From positions 21,732,065 through 21,796,064 of the forward strand of contig NC_089319.1 of NCBI RefSeq assembly GCF_036669915.1: a stretch of 64,000 nucleotides of DNA, in the 5' to 3' direction. Below, in pieces: positions 1-9,823 of the stretch. Made by a program: the position numbers and the translations under genes. Below the pieces are notes generated by a model that saw only the letters and a program-made list of their open reading frames with translations, was not told the DNA's origin and made no database searches. Position 1 is the stretch's first letter, and the number at the start of each line of letters is the position of its first letter. This DNA comes from Pocillopora verrucosa. Taxonomy: Eukaryota > Cnidaria > Anthozoa > Scleractinia > Pocilloporidae.

Positions 1-174
1 TGTCCTTTCATTCATAATGTAGACAAAATATCGGGACCCAAGAGATCCATTAAGATCGCTGATAACTTTGCGTGTACCTCCGCCAATGTTATTTACTGCA
101 TAAATTGCACTTATTGCAATAAGTTATACATTGGCGAAACAGGAAGACGACTAGGTGACCGATTCCGACAGTAA
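1..174 (+). pseudogene. Penelope-like element, GIY-YIG endonuclease fragment
   Basis: The first reading frame is open from the window edge to a TAA at 172-174. It encodes the start of a GIY-YIG nuclease: VIYCINCTYC, then LYIGETGRRLGDRF. In Penelope-like retroelements this domain follows the reverse transcriptase and nicks the target DNA. The CxxC pair just before YIG is typical of these elements. The stop comes right after the Arg-containing helix, where intact proteins continue with a REH-type region, so this copy is truncated. Its upstream part lies outside the window. Confidence 0.8.
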
Positions 175-181
175 ATTGTTT

Positions 182-269
182 AACTTAGAAACAGTACACT
201 CCAAATACATTTTCTTGAAAAGTTTAGAATTACAAATGTACTTCAATTTCTGTCTGTACACGGCATGTC
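182..269. repeat. Dispersed intergenic repeat, copy 1
   Basis: About 85 bp starting TTAGAAACAGTACACTCCAA and ending near GTACACGGCATGTCC. Close copies lie at 9186-9270 and at the very end of the window (63926-64000). It marks a recurring duplication unit. No coding signal is seen. Confidence 0.75.
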
Positions 270-413
270 CAGATTAAATGAGATATACGGTATCTTTTTC
301 AAGCAGTTTGGTGTAATAAGTAAGTCGTAAATTTTGTCGTCTTTGAAAAATTTACTGGTGCTTATTAACTCCGAATTGCACTCGGAAACATGCTGGTACT
401 AATACATATATCT

Positions 414-430
414 TATTAGACGTTTTGGTG

Positions 431-461
<31 letters not shown>

Positions 462-545
462 ACCGTATTTTGACGAGCCCGTAGGGCTCATCAAAATACA
501 ACAAGTAAAAATACTCAGCGATACTACACACCAAAACGTCTAATA
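414..545. repeat. Foldback (palindromic) element
   Basis: A long inverted repeat of about 132 bp. The left arm begins TATTAGACGTTTTGGTGTGT and the right arm ends with its reverse complement. About 45 bp pair perfectly before small mismatches near the centre (GAGCCC GTA GGGCTC). It has the form of a small foldback or MITE, or a cruciform-forming sequence. No coding capacity. Confidence 0.85.
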
Positions 546-870
546 CGTTATTTATTATCTAACTGCTACCTGCTTAGTCTTTCTGCTCATTTCTCACGAG
601 GCGAAAAGCAAAGCGGATAGAGAAGCATAACGAGCACAATCAACTAGTTAAACAGTTTTTTTTTTATAATACAAAATAACCAACTGTCCAAATAACCGTA
701 CAATATCGCAGGATGTTTGTGCTCTATTCGCGCGTTATTTGTACTCTACTTTGTGCAGTTGGATAATAATAACCGGTAAGTGTAATATGTCAACAATCTC
801 TGACACCACCACAAGTCAATTAACACAAGGAAGGCTGAAAGACTGCCGGCATTTAGTTTTTAGAAGTTCT
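546..870. other. Downstream flank of the minus-strand pseudogene
   Basis: Non-coding. Positions 768-870 match the 3' flank of the related minus-strand gene at 9725-9823 (CCGGTAAGTGTAATAT, then TGCCGGCATTTAGTTTTTAG). The rest holds a short T-run and nothing recognisable. Confidence 0.5.
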
Positions 871-2467
871 CTACGTAAAGGGCATTTTGCAAGGGTGACT
901 TTTAGACTCATCAAAGCACCCATGCACAGCTTCCAAGAGATTTGCTGTCGTCCAAATAGCCAATGGAACCAGGTTGGTTATCTCATCCAAAATGTGTCTT
1001 TTCCATCTTTTGCGCCAGACAGCCATAACCGCGATGTTCTGAAGATGAGTCTCGATGGCCAGGGTTACGCCGGTGAAAAACCATTCAATAACCAGCGCAA
1101 CTAAGGTATGAATAACAAATTCCTGAAGCAGCCTCAACAATGAAATGTTTTGTAAGTAAATGAATTGCTATACGTACAACAGTCCGTTAACAGACACAAT
1201 GGCAGTTGATTCATACAACATGCTTATAATAACGATATCAGCCATTATTCTCTCCCGGCGAGGAGTGCGAAAACTTCCCCAAGGAGCTGATTTTCTTTTC
1301 AAGATCACATGACAAATATGATCTATGAAGACCATGGCGCTTCGTTCTAGAACTTCTACCGCGCCGTGGATTATTCCAAGAACAGCGATGAGTTTGAGGT
1401 TGTCAAGTTCCGCCTGCATTACCCGAAACATGACTAATGATCCAAAATACAACGGCACTAACAAGACGTATAAGTATCCTGGATGAACAATTTTCTTCAG
1501 GCGTTGAGTGCAAAATCGTAAGATTACCTTATACATAGCTCCAAAGACAGGTGAGAAGAGTGCAATAAGGAGTTTTCCACGTTCAGTTTGTTTGTTGTAC
1601 ATTGGATAAATAAACGATGCTGCAAAGATGCCAATGAAGAAAGTAAAGCTGTAGGACGTTGTCAATTTTATAAATTAAGTCGCTCTCCTCAACAGGATCC
1701 TGAAGTGATTTGTCAGAAGATAAACTTTCCAACATATGCTACTTAGAGACATAATGTTGAGAGGAATCTTCTGAGTCACAGAAAGCTGGGAATGAGATAT
1801 TACAAAGACTTGAAGGACAACACGATGCACTGCATCCACACAGAACAGGACAAAAGCAACAATAATGAGTTTTCTTTTCACACCCCTTAACTGATACGGT
1901 CGAAAAAGAAAAAGCATTTCTACAAAGAACCACACATAAAGAAAGGCATCACCTATCACTTGAGACAATGTTCTGATCCACTGTATTTTAACTGGGATTG
2001 TCTCCTTCGGGTGAAATTGGCAGTTGCGTGTCGTTTCGTAAGAGACGTAAGCGATCATGACGTAAGAAAGGCCGTGGATGACAGCGAATAAAAGTGAAAT
2101 CAATGCGCCGATGTACATTGATTGTGCGAAGAACGGATGGTCTGAATCGCTTCCATGCCATTTCGTCATTTTCATCTTGCTGCTCGTCTCCATCTTCATC
2201 TGGTGAGCTCGCGTTAATGAGCCGATATCTAACTCGAGAATTACCGATTGACCTGAGATCATATTCGTCGTCTGATGGCGGTGAATATTCCTGGTAAATA
2301 GGTTTATCAACGGGCTGACAATTCCACTCTCGACCCTCACTGCTTAAGCTTTCGTTACATCCGAAGATCTCCACCTCAGGCTCATGAGGGTCGTAATGCT
2401 CTGCCACGCTGCGTGTGAAGCTGAATGAAACACGAGCAAAAACTTCAATCAGGAAACTGTTATTCAT
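871..2467 (-). pseudogene. Multi-pass membrane protein, subfamily 1, broken copy
   Basis: A full-length relative of the intact genes at 5501 and 16172, read on the minus strand from an ATG at 2465-2467 (MNNSFLIEVF) to KMPFT and a TAG at 871-873. Three lesions disrupt it. An 8-bp deletion after SVLRT (about 2120) shifts the frame. A TTA-to-TAA nonsense change follows RRAT (about 1675). A TAG follows NGLLYV (about 1166). All hydrophobic segments and the conserved basic loop remain recognisable, so the loss looks recent. The upstream leader is conserved at 2468-2650. Confidence 0.9.
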
Positions 2468-2650
2468 TGTCCGCTATAGAGTCTTCGAGTGAACACTCGA
2501 AATCTTCGATACCGAATGAACATGTTTCGAATAAGCTGCAGGTTTTTTATTATAATGTTTTGAAAGTGAAAATGCTAACAAAGCAAAAACAATCAGCATG
2601 TTAGCGAAAGTATTGATTACTCCACTTGTCTGGTGAAAGTTGAAGAATAA
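2468..2650 (-). promoter_or_regulatory. Conserved subfamily-1 upstream leader
   Basis: Shared with the upstream sequence of all subfamily-1 copies. Reading toward the gene it contains TCAATACTTTCGCTAACATG, a GTTTTTGCTTTGTTAGCA stretch, a CTTATTCGAAACATGTTCAT stretch, and then the start codon. No clear TATA box can be assigned. The promoter or 5' UTR role is inferred from position and conservation. Confidence 0.5.
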
Positions 2651-3134
2651 AGATGTTGACGATCAACGTTATTAGTTGCATATATTTCTATCGTTTGAAT
2701 TTTAAACAAATCCTTATAAAGAGGTAGTCGGAATGAATACTTCAGGTCGTAGACATATAATGAACATGTTATGAATAAGCTCTAGTTTTATTTTATGTTT
2801 TGAAGTGCCAGCAAAACACTAGTCATCCAGCCCTGCCAAGGAATAAAGGTATAAATGCCTCATTTGCATTTCACGGAAACAGGCCAAGCGTCGACCAGAA
2901 GAATCCACCACCATATACTACTGCGTGAAAATTCAAGAGATAAGATGACAACGACTAGTCAGTAATCAATACTTTCGTTTTTCCAGAGATTGTCAGATGT
3001 AATCTAAGCCATGGACACTACTTGGTAATGTATCAGGCGGGACATACTATTTTGCTTTCTCTGATTTTAGGCGCATTGTTCTTTAATATCCATGATTGAG
3101 TGTAAGTCTGAAAGTAAATTACTACACCTCATTG
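2651..3134. other. Conserved intergenic block with octamer motif
   Basis: No gene. It contains TATAAATGCCTCATTTGCAT near 2850, which combines a TATA-like string with a perfect ATTTGCAT octamer (the POU-factor consensus). Related copies lie near 13440, 24990, 48080 and 58935. The block ends CTACACCTCATTG, where a MITE is inserted. Confidence 0.5.
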
Positions 3135-3824
3135 GCCCGATTTATACTAGAGACGGATCATCCGTCTAGACGGATCATCCGTCATACGGATAATCCGTCC
3201 AAGTATAAATCCGAAGACGAATTTTGACGAATAATCTGTCTAGATATAAATCGTTCGCGAGTTTCACGACGGGTGTCTCGGTGTTGAGCCGAGTGGAAGC
3301 CTGGCGAGACCTTAAATATGGCGGCTCTCGTAGCCTTGTTGATGAAATCGAGAAGAACAGCATTGGATATGGCGGTATATCAGAGAAGAATATCCTCTGT
3401 CAAGCGCATGTTTGAGCCGGAAAATGGCTTAATGAACTTCAATGTCCAAGTCAACTTCTTGTTTGCTTTCTCCTTCTTTTTTGTGATTGCTTTCAAGGGC
3501 ACGATTACTTTACCGTACGCCATCTTGAAATAGGCATCCCAGGAAACCTTCCAAAACTATAGAAACCAGTCTCTCTCATATGGAAACTTCTTCAAAAACC
3601 GTCTTCGTTTTCCGTCTAGATAAAAAATTTAGAGACAGATGATCCGTCTAAGACGAGCTATCCGTCTGTTAGCACGTCTTGAAGACGTGCTGACAGACGG
3701 ATCAGCCTGAGACGAATTTTGCTCCATAATTCGTCTTAGTACCGGATTTATATTTAGACGAGTTATCCGTCTGAGACGGATGATTCGTCTCTGACGGATA
3801 ACTCGTCTCTAGTATAAATTCGGC
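3135..3824. mobile_element. 690-bp non-autonomous DNA transposon (MITE)
   Basis: The ends are inverted repeats: GCCCGATTTATACTAGAGAC on the left, and the reverse complement of the right end reads GCCGAATTTATACTAGAGAC. The sub-terminal regions are full of repeated GACGGATNATCCGTC-type palindromes. CATTG flanks the element on both sides (3130-3134 and 3825-3829). The paralogous block at 13719 reads straight through CCTCATTGAACAAAT without it, giving an empty site. The short ORFs inside match no transposase, so it was probably mobilised in trans. Confidence 0.88.
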
Positions 3825-3829
3825 CATTG

Positions 3830-5329
3830 AACAAATAAAATATCACTCACTTCTTCGCCGATTTTGAGTTAAGGATTTTGTTCTTTAAGGCAAACATTTC
3901 ACCAAAAACCTCTTCCGTAATATTTAGTCGCGAAAAATACTGATTTCTTTGGTAAAGAGATAATTGTGGTATATGACGGAACTTCACTTCCTCTTTGCAC
4001 AATGCTTACGTATGCAAATCGTTTTCCATTTATACACGATGATTGAAACGGCTCGAAAGTATTTGTCAGATGAACTCTCAATTCTCTTGTGTAATTTGTT
4101 GGCGCAAACGCCGTATCAAAAATAAGCTTTCGGTTAATAATTTGAAGAATATTAATGAAGGAACTTGTGTGATTCAACAAAAAATTGTCAGAGCTGAAAG
4201 TTTGATAAAGTAAATAGTAGACAGTTAGGAGAATTGTTGCTGGAATCTTGCGGGAAGAGTGAGAAAGCTTCCGTTGCATTTCAGGGAAACAACTTCTGAA
4301 GTTTCTAGATTTCACTGCGTCAGTGATGTTCAGTAAACATTTACGAAGTAAGTCAAATTACGACGATCGACCAACTTAAACTGAAGCTTCCCAATGTCCA
4401 TTTATTATTTTTAAATAAGCTGCCATAAGTTTTTTCCAATGATGACCGCTCCCTTACGTTCCGTGTCGAATAAATTGTTTTATTCTTCCTGATTTCGGGT
4501 GCATTGTGCATCGATGTCCAATACTGATTAATTACAACGCATAGAGCCTATTAAGGCCCCCCCTCCCCAATCACAATTCTTTCGATTTTGTTCAAAAAGT
4601 AATCACTTGATATGTCAAAGTATCATTTCATAGGCTTTCATAATTTCATTACTAAATAATTTCTGCGTTTACCTATACTTTTCTAATCTTCCACGGCAAT
4701 GAAACAGTTCCATGCCATTACTTTACAAGCAGTTAGTTATTTTGCTTAAGCCTCGAGCTTGGTCCGTAAATCCGAGCAGAAAAAAATTGGTCCATAGGTT
4801 TAAGTACGGACCTCTAACTCGGTTGATAAGAGCCCTTTAATTAGCTTCAAAATATTAACCGAAAGCCTTTTTTTGACACAGCGTTTCTGTTAAGGAAGTA
4901 TTTTTATCCATACAAAAGAGTCACGGTCATTTGATATCATTTGGCTTTCGAACTTATTTGGCAAAAACTTCTAACCGTTTTCAATCGTGGAGAAATGGGG
5001 ATCTATTTGAAGCTAATTTCCGTTATGATGAAAGTAATTGGAAAAGACGTGACGTAGACCTGTTTCCTAGGTTCTTCATTTGTTCAATATGGTGCAGTAT
5101 TTTCACTTTCAGAGCTAAAATCAGTGATGAATATTTAAAAAAAACTATGAGCTAAACCTCGGAGAAAACAAACTACGTCACGGCTGATATGGCAATGAGT
5201 ACAGAGACTATTACTGAAATTAAGTCTGACTACCTCTTTATAAGCATTTGTTTAGATTTAAACGATAGAAATATATAAATTAATGACGTTAATTGTCAAC
5301 ATTTTTTCCCTTCAACATTCAGTAAACAA
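3830..5329. other. Intergenic sequence, upstream of an intact gene
   Basis: No convincing gene. About 3830-4400 resembles 13730-13850 and 48360-49030. About 4640-5329 resembles 15240-15999 upstream of the other intact subfamily-1 gene, so the intact genes were duplicated with more than 1 kb of upstream sequence. A C-run lies at 4557-4568. Confidence 0.45.
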
Positions 5330-5500
5330 GTGGAATAGTCAATACTTTCGCTAACATGCAGATGGCCGGAGTATCGTTTCTCCTTTGTTAGCATTTCCGC
5401 TTTCTAAACATTAAATTGAAAAACCTGGAGCTTGTTCGAAACATGTTCATTTGTTATCGAAGGTCTCAAGTGTTAACTCAAAGACTCTCTAACGCGGATA
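5330..5500 (+). promoter_or_regulatory. Conserved subfamily-1 upstream leader
   Basis: Aligns with 16000-16171, 11429-11600 and 2468-2650: GTCAATACTTTCGCTAACAT, a CTTTGTTAGCATTTCC region, CTGGAGCTTGTTCGAAACAT, then CTCTCTAACGCGGATA directly before the ATG. Its conservation immediately upstream of intact genes supports a promoter or 5' UTR role. Confidence 0.55.
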
Positions 5501-7099
5501 ATGACCAACAGTTTGCTGATTGAAGTTTTTGCCCGTGTTTTATTCAGCTTCACACAAGGTGTGACAGAGCATTACGACCCTGACGAGCCTGAAGTGGAGA
5601 TCTTTGGATATAATGATAGCTTAAGCAGGGAAGGTCGAGAGTGGAATTGTCAGCCCGTTGACAAACCTATTTATCAGGAATATTCACCGCCATCGGACGA
5701 TGATCTCTTGTCAGTAGGGAACTCTCGAGTTAGATATCGGGTCATCAACGCAAGCTCACCAGACGGGAGCGAAGACGAACAGCAAAATGAAGATGATGAA
5801 ATGGCTTGGAAGCGATTCAGACCATCCGTTCTTCGCACAGTTTGTCAATCAATGTACATGGCCGCGTTAATTTCACTTCTAGCTGCTGTTATCCTCGGCC
5901 TTTTTTATATCACGATCTCTTACGTCTCGTCCGAACCGATGCAGTACTGGAAACTTCACCCGATGGAGACAATCCCAATTAAAATACAGTGGATCAGAAC
6001 ATTGTCTGACGTGATATGTGTTGCCTTTGTTTACATGTGGTTCTTTGTAGGAATGCTTTTTCTTTTTCGACCGTATCAGTTAAAGGGCGTGAAAAGAAAA
6101 CTCATTCTTGTTGCTTTTGTCTTCTATTGTATGGATACCGTGTATCGTGTTGTCCTTCAAGTCTTTGGAATATCTCATTCCCAGCTTTCTGTGATTCAGA
6201 AGATTCCTCTCTATGTTATATTTCTAATAAGCATATGTTGCCAAGTTTATCTTCTGACAAATCACTTCCGGAACCTGTCGAGTAGAGCGACTTTATTTAT
6301 TCAATTGATAACACCCTCCTGCTTCAGTCTCTTCACTGGCATCTTATTAAAATCGTTTATTTATCCAATGTACAACAAACAAACTGAACATGAAAAACTC
6401 CTTATTGCACTCTTCTCACCTCTCTTTGTAGTTGTCTTGAAGGTAATCTTACGACTTTGTGCTCAACGCTTGAAGAAAATAGTTCATCCAGGATACTCGT
6501 ACACCTTGCTAGCGCCAATGTATTTCGGATCAGCGATCATGTTTCGAGCAATGCAGGCAGAACTTGATAACCTCAGTTTCATCGCTGTTCTTGGAATAAT
6601 CCACGGCGCGGTAGAAGTTTTAGAACGAAGCACCGTGGTCTTCATTGATCATATTTGTCATGTAATCTTGAAAAGGAGATCAGCTCCTTGGGGAAGTTTT
6701 CGCACTCCTCGCCGTGAGAGACTAATGGCTGATATTGCTGTTTTAAGCATGTTATGTGAATCAACTGCTATTGTATCTGTTAACGGCGTCTTGTACTTGT
6801 ATCAGTTCACTTACATGCAAAACATTCCACTTTTAAAGTTGCTTCAGGAGTTTGTTATTCATACCGTAGTTGCGCTGGTGATTGAATGGTTTTTCACCGG
6901 CGTATCCTTGGCCATCGAGACTCGCTTTCAGAATATAGCAGTTATGGCTGTTTGGCGCAAAAGATGGAAAAGACACATTTTTGTTGCAATGGCTAATCTG
7001 TGTCCAATGGCTCTCTGGAAGACAGCAACTTTCTTGGAAGTTGTGCAAGGGCGCTTTGATGAGTGTAAAGGTCATCCGTGCGAAATGCCTTCCACATAG
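5501..7099 (+). CDS. Uncharacterised multi-pass membrane protein, subfamily 1
   Basis: Intact single-exon gene of 532 aa. I do not recognise the family. Residues 1-114 are hydrophilic and acidic, with a conserved start (SLLIEVFARVLFSFT) and an EDEQQNEDDE patch. Hydrophobic segments follow near 118-142, 171-190, 201-224, 235-253, 268-290, 300-319, 332-350, 358-384, 409-436, 448-473 and 493-515, so roughly ten are membrane-spanning. Between the later segments lies a basic loop, SAPWGSFRTPRRERLMADI (394-412). A basic WRKRWKRH stretch (485-492) and the tail GHPCEMPST follow. The start is set by alignment with the paralogues and by the conserved leader ending at the ATG. No signal peptide or enzyme motif is seen. 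A receptor, channel or transporter role would be a guess. Confidence 0.88.
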   Translation: MTNSLLIEVFARVLFSFTQGVTEHYDPDEPEVEIFGYNDSLSREGREWNCQPVDKPIYQEYSPPSDDDLLSVGNSRVRYRVINASSPDGSEDEQQNEDDEMAWKRFRPSVLRTVCQSMYMAALISLLAAVILGLFYITISYVSSEPMQYWKLHPMETIPIKIQWIRTLSDVICVAFVYMWFFVGMLFLFRPYQLKGVKRKLILVAFVFYCMDTVYRVVLQVFGISHSQLSVIQKIPLYVIFLISICCQVYLLTNHFRNLSSRATLFIQLITPSCFSLFTGILLKSFIYPMYNKQTEHEKLLIALFSPLFVVVLKVILRLCAQRLKKIVHPGYSYTLLAPMYFGSAIMFRAMQAELDNLSFIAVLGIIHGAVEVLERSTVVFIDHICHVILKRRSAPWGSFRTPRRERLMADIAVLSMLCESTAIVSVNGVLYLYQFTYMQNIPLLKLLQEFVIHTVVALVIEWFFTGVSLAIETRFQNIAVMAVWRKRWKRHIFVAMANLCPMALWKTATFLEVVQGRFDECKGHPCEMPST

Positions 7100-9185
7100 A
7101 GAACTTTTAAAAAACTAAATGCCGGCAGTCTTTAAGCCTTCCTTGGGTTAATGGGCGTGTATTGATCAAGATCTCTGACATGTTGCATCTAGCGAAATGT
7201 GGCAACGAGGAGAAAAAAATCGACCCGCTCAGCTAGTGGAAGGCAAGAAGTCTTTCATTCTTTTTATAATCCGAGGTCTATTTGCGACAAGCGACAACGG
7301 AAAACTTTTAGACAGTCCTTGGCACAATAAAAAAAAGAGCTTGTACGGACGCCATTGTTTTCCGTTTACGGGGCGTTCGCTCATGCACGCGCCTTTCTTC
7401 TTAATAAAAAATGGCAAGAGTTAATACTTAATTCTGATATGCATATAGATACTGGAATTGTAGTAAATTTATCATTCTAAACCTTCCAAGAAAGTGAATT
7501 TGGAGTGCGCTATATGTAGATAAAATCGTGTACAACGGATATGAGACATCAGAGATTGGCTCGATATGAATTTATTTGTAGAGTAAGTTGTAAGTACTTT
7601 CGAAAGTTGCGCGATCATCTTTAACCACTTATTTCAACACATCCTTTCAGATGCTTTAAAGATGACAGGATTTCATTTGTTTGGTAATGGTTTCTAGTTT
7701 TCTACGGCAATTAAATAGTTCGATACCTTTACCCAAGGAGCATTCAGTTCTTTTGTGTAACTGTTAAGTAGTAAAAACCCGAAGGCAAAAACCCGAATCG
7801 AAAGTGAACTTTCGATCATTTGCTTCTCTGTGAGGTTCTGTTGACTCGAGAGACTGTCAGTTTTATTCATGAATACAGTTTGCTATGATCCGCAGAACTT
7901 GGAAGAGTTTAGTGACGTGATAGTTTCTTCTTCTGCTTTTCATACATGCACTGTATAGAGAGGCTGGTAAGGGGCAGACTTTATCTAGAACGAATCATCT
8001 ACGTTAAATCTAGTTCCTGACAATTCAGAGATGCAGAAACATCGAGATATGAACGGATATGTTTTTGGTCACCACTTATTTTCCAAGAGTTCATGTCATA
8101 GTTGTTAAATTTTAAACCTGCCTGTTTTCATTAAAATTCAGACTTTAAATACAGACCGCCATACTATTCAATTACAGACAGAAACAGTTAATTATTTGTT
8201 TCATGAGTTGGTTCGTGTCATAAACTGTGCTTCCAAGAATAAAATGACTGAGGTACCACAAACATAACGGTTAATAATAACCTCTATTGTACCAATTAAC
8301 CAATAGCTATTAAATAAAGGTGTGAACTGCACTCTCTAGGGGTATAGAGGCTTGATAACTCAATATAAAGGCTAATGAAACACACGAAAAGTTGTCAAAT
8401 CACCCAGGCTAGTCTCGAGAGAAAACTTTTGTTCCGTTTACCAAACATTGTTAACCGATCGAAATGTTATATTAATACCATATAAACCTGGAGTATTGTA
8501 ATAACTTAAACTGAGAAGAGTAAATCAGTTCTTAGTTGCCTTAATTTTGTTGATTGTACAATTCCATAGTTACAGAACGAGTTTTTGCAATGTAATTGTT
8601 GATTTCGTGGATGTTCAAACGTTTACGTCCCCAATGTAAATCTCTTTCAATATACAACAACCATTGCTTTTCTGACATTAACAAAGTAATAAGGAATATT
8701 GTTATGCACTAGAGTAACTATGAAAACTCTGATTGATTGAGAGAATTCAGTCAGTATATATAGGCGTGTGAAGTTGACATGATAACCCAATATCTGCAGC
8801 AGATATTGGGTTACTATGTTGAGGACGGGAAAATGTTTGGCTCTCGGTAATGATCTCAAGTCAAATATTCCCCCTTCTGGCTCTTCCACCCAGTCATTAA
8901 GTTAATAAGAGTAGAAGATGAGACACTATAGTCAATATTGCAGCCTCGTTTCTTAACCCTCACCCCACCCCTTAGGATGAAGTATGGGACTTTTCAGTTG
9001 CGCCCCAGAAGTTGTACCTAAAGGGCAAAAGTTTACCAACACTGCATCTAACTAAGTCTGGCGAATAGCTTGAAACTTCAGAACAGATTGGATTAAGTCT
9101 ATTTTGGCCAGAATATTGAAGGTCACTACTAATGACAGCAAATCGTAGTAAAATTATACTCTATCCTAAAAATCTGAAGCAATTT
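7100..9185. other. Intergenic sequence, mixed 3' flank and repeat blocks
   Basis: No gene. 7100-7250 is the subfamily-1 3' flank shared with 17777-17930 and 56961-57120. 7990-8220 is shared with 17970-18180. 8230-8960 matches the 3' flank of subfamily-2 genes (compare 62720-63560), although no subfamily-2 coding sequence remains here. ORFs in this stretch have no recognisable product. Confidence 0.45.
8784..8812. repeat. Palindromic hairpin in recurring intergenic block
   Basis: Perfect 14-bp arms (AACCCAATATCTGC and its complement) around one base. The same structure recurs, longer, at 63201-63241, degraded near 20219-20257, and with one arm lost near 12820-12845. Confidence 0.75.
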
Positions 9186-9270
9186 TAGAAACAGTACACT
9201 CCAAATACACTGTCTTAAAAAGTTTAGAATTATAAATGTACTTCAATTTCGATATGTACACGGTATGCCC
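9186..9270. repeat. Dispersed intergenic repeat, copy 2
   Basis: Close copy of 182-269 and 63926-64000, starting TTAGAAACAGTACACTCCAA. No coding signal. Between here and 9725 only short unsupported ORFs are seen. Confidence 0.75.
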
Positions 9271-9823
9271 GTATAAAAGGAGGTATGAGGTGTCTTTGTA
9301 ACCGACAAGAAAGGTAATTTTTATTGAAAGCTTCGTGCCAAGACCCTCGCTGGTACGTCAATAATAACTTGCTCGCTCTCTAAAAGATCTTTGAAGTCCA
9401 ATGTGGCAAATATACCTTGGATACAGAAAGGACTGAAATATTTCTTCGTCCCACAACCAGAGCGGGTTAACTTTGTTGTCCTTAATGTCACTTTTCGTTA
9501 CTAATAATGTACCTGAAAAATTTATGCGCTTCTGCTCGTCTAAAACGAGTGCATTCTCATGTGCCCGGAGTGCAAAGCTGTAATACGAGTGCACATTATA
9601 AATAGCGCGCGCACGCTTAAAAAATTCCGTGTTTTAAGCACTTGTAAATTTAATTTGTTGTCTTTGAAAAACTTTTTCGTTCCTATTCACACCAAATTGC
9701 ACTCGGAATTATCTTATTACTAATACTAACCGGTAAGTGTAATATCTCAGCAATCTCTAAACCACAAGTCAATAAACACATGGAAGGCCGAAGGACTGCC
9801 GGCATTTAGTTTTTAGAGGTTCT

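Noticed and set aside
5501-7099. Assignment as a GPCR or gustatory-type receptor
   Set aside because: About ten hydrophobic segments and no seven-helix signature, DRY-like or NPxxY-like motif. Membrane topology alone does not justify the call.
7197-7424. Overlapping short ORFs on both strands
   Set aside because: Located in the conserved 3' flank; no domain, no leader and not preserved in the paralogous flank.
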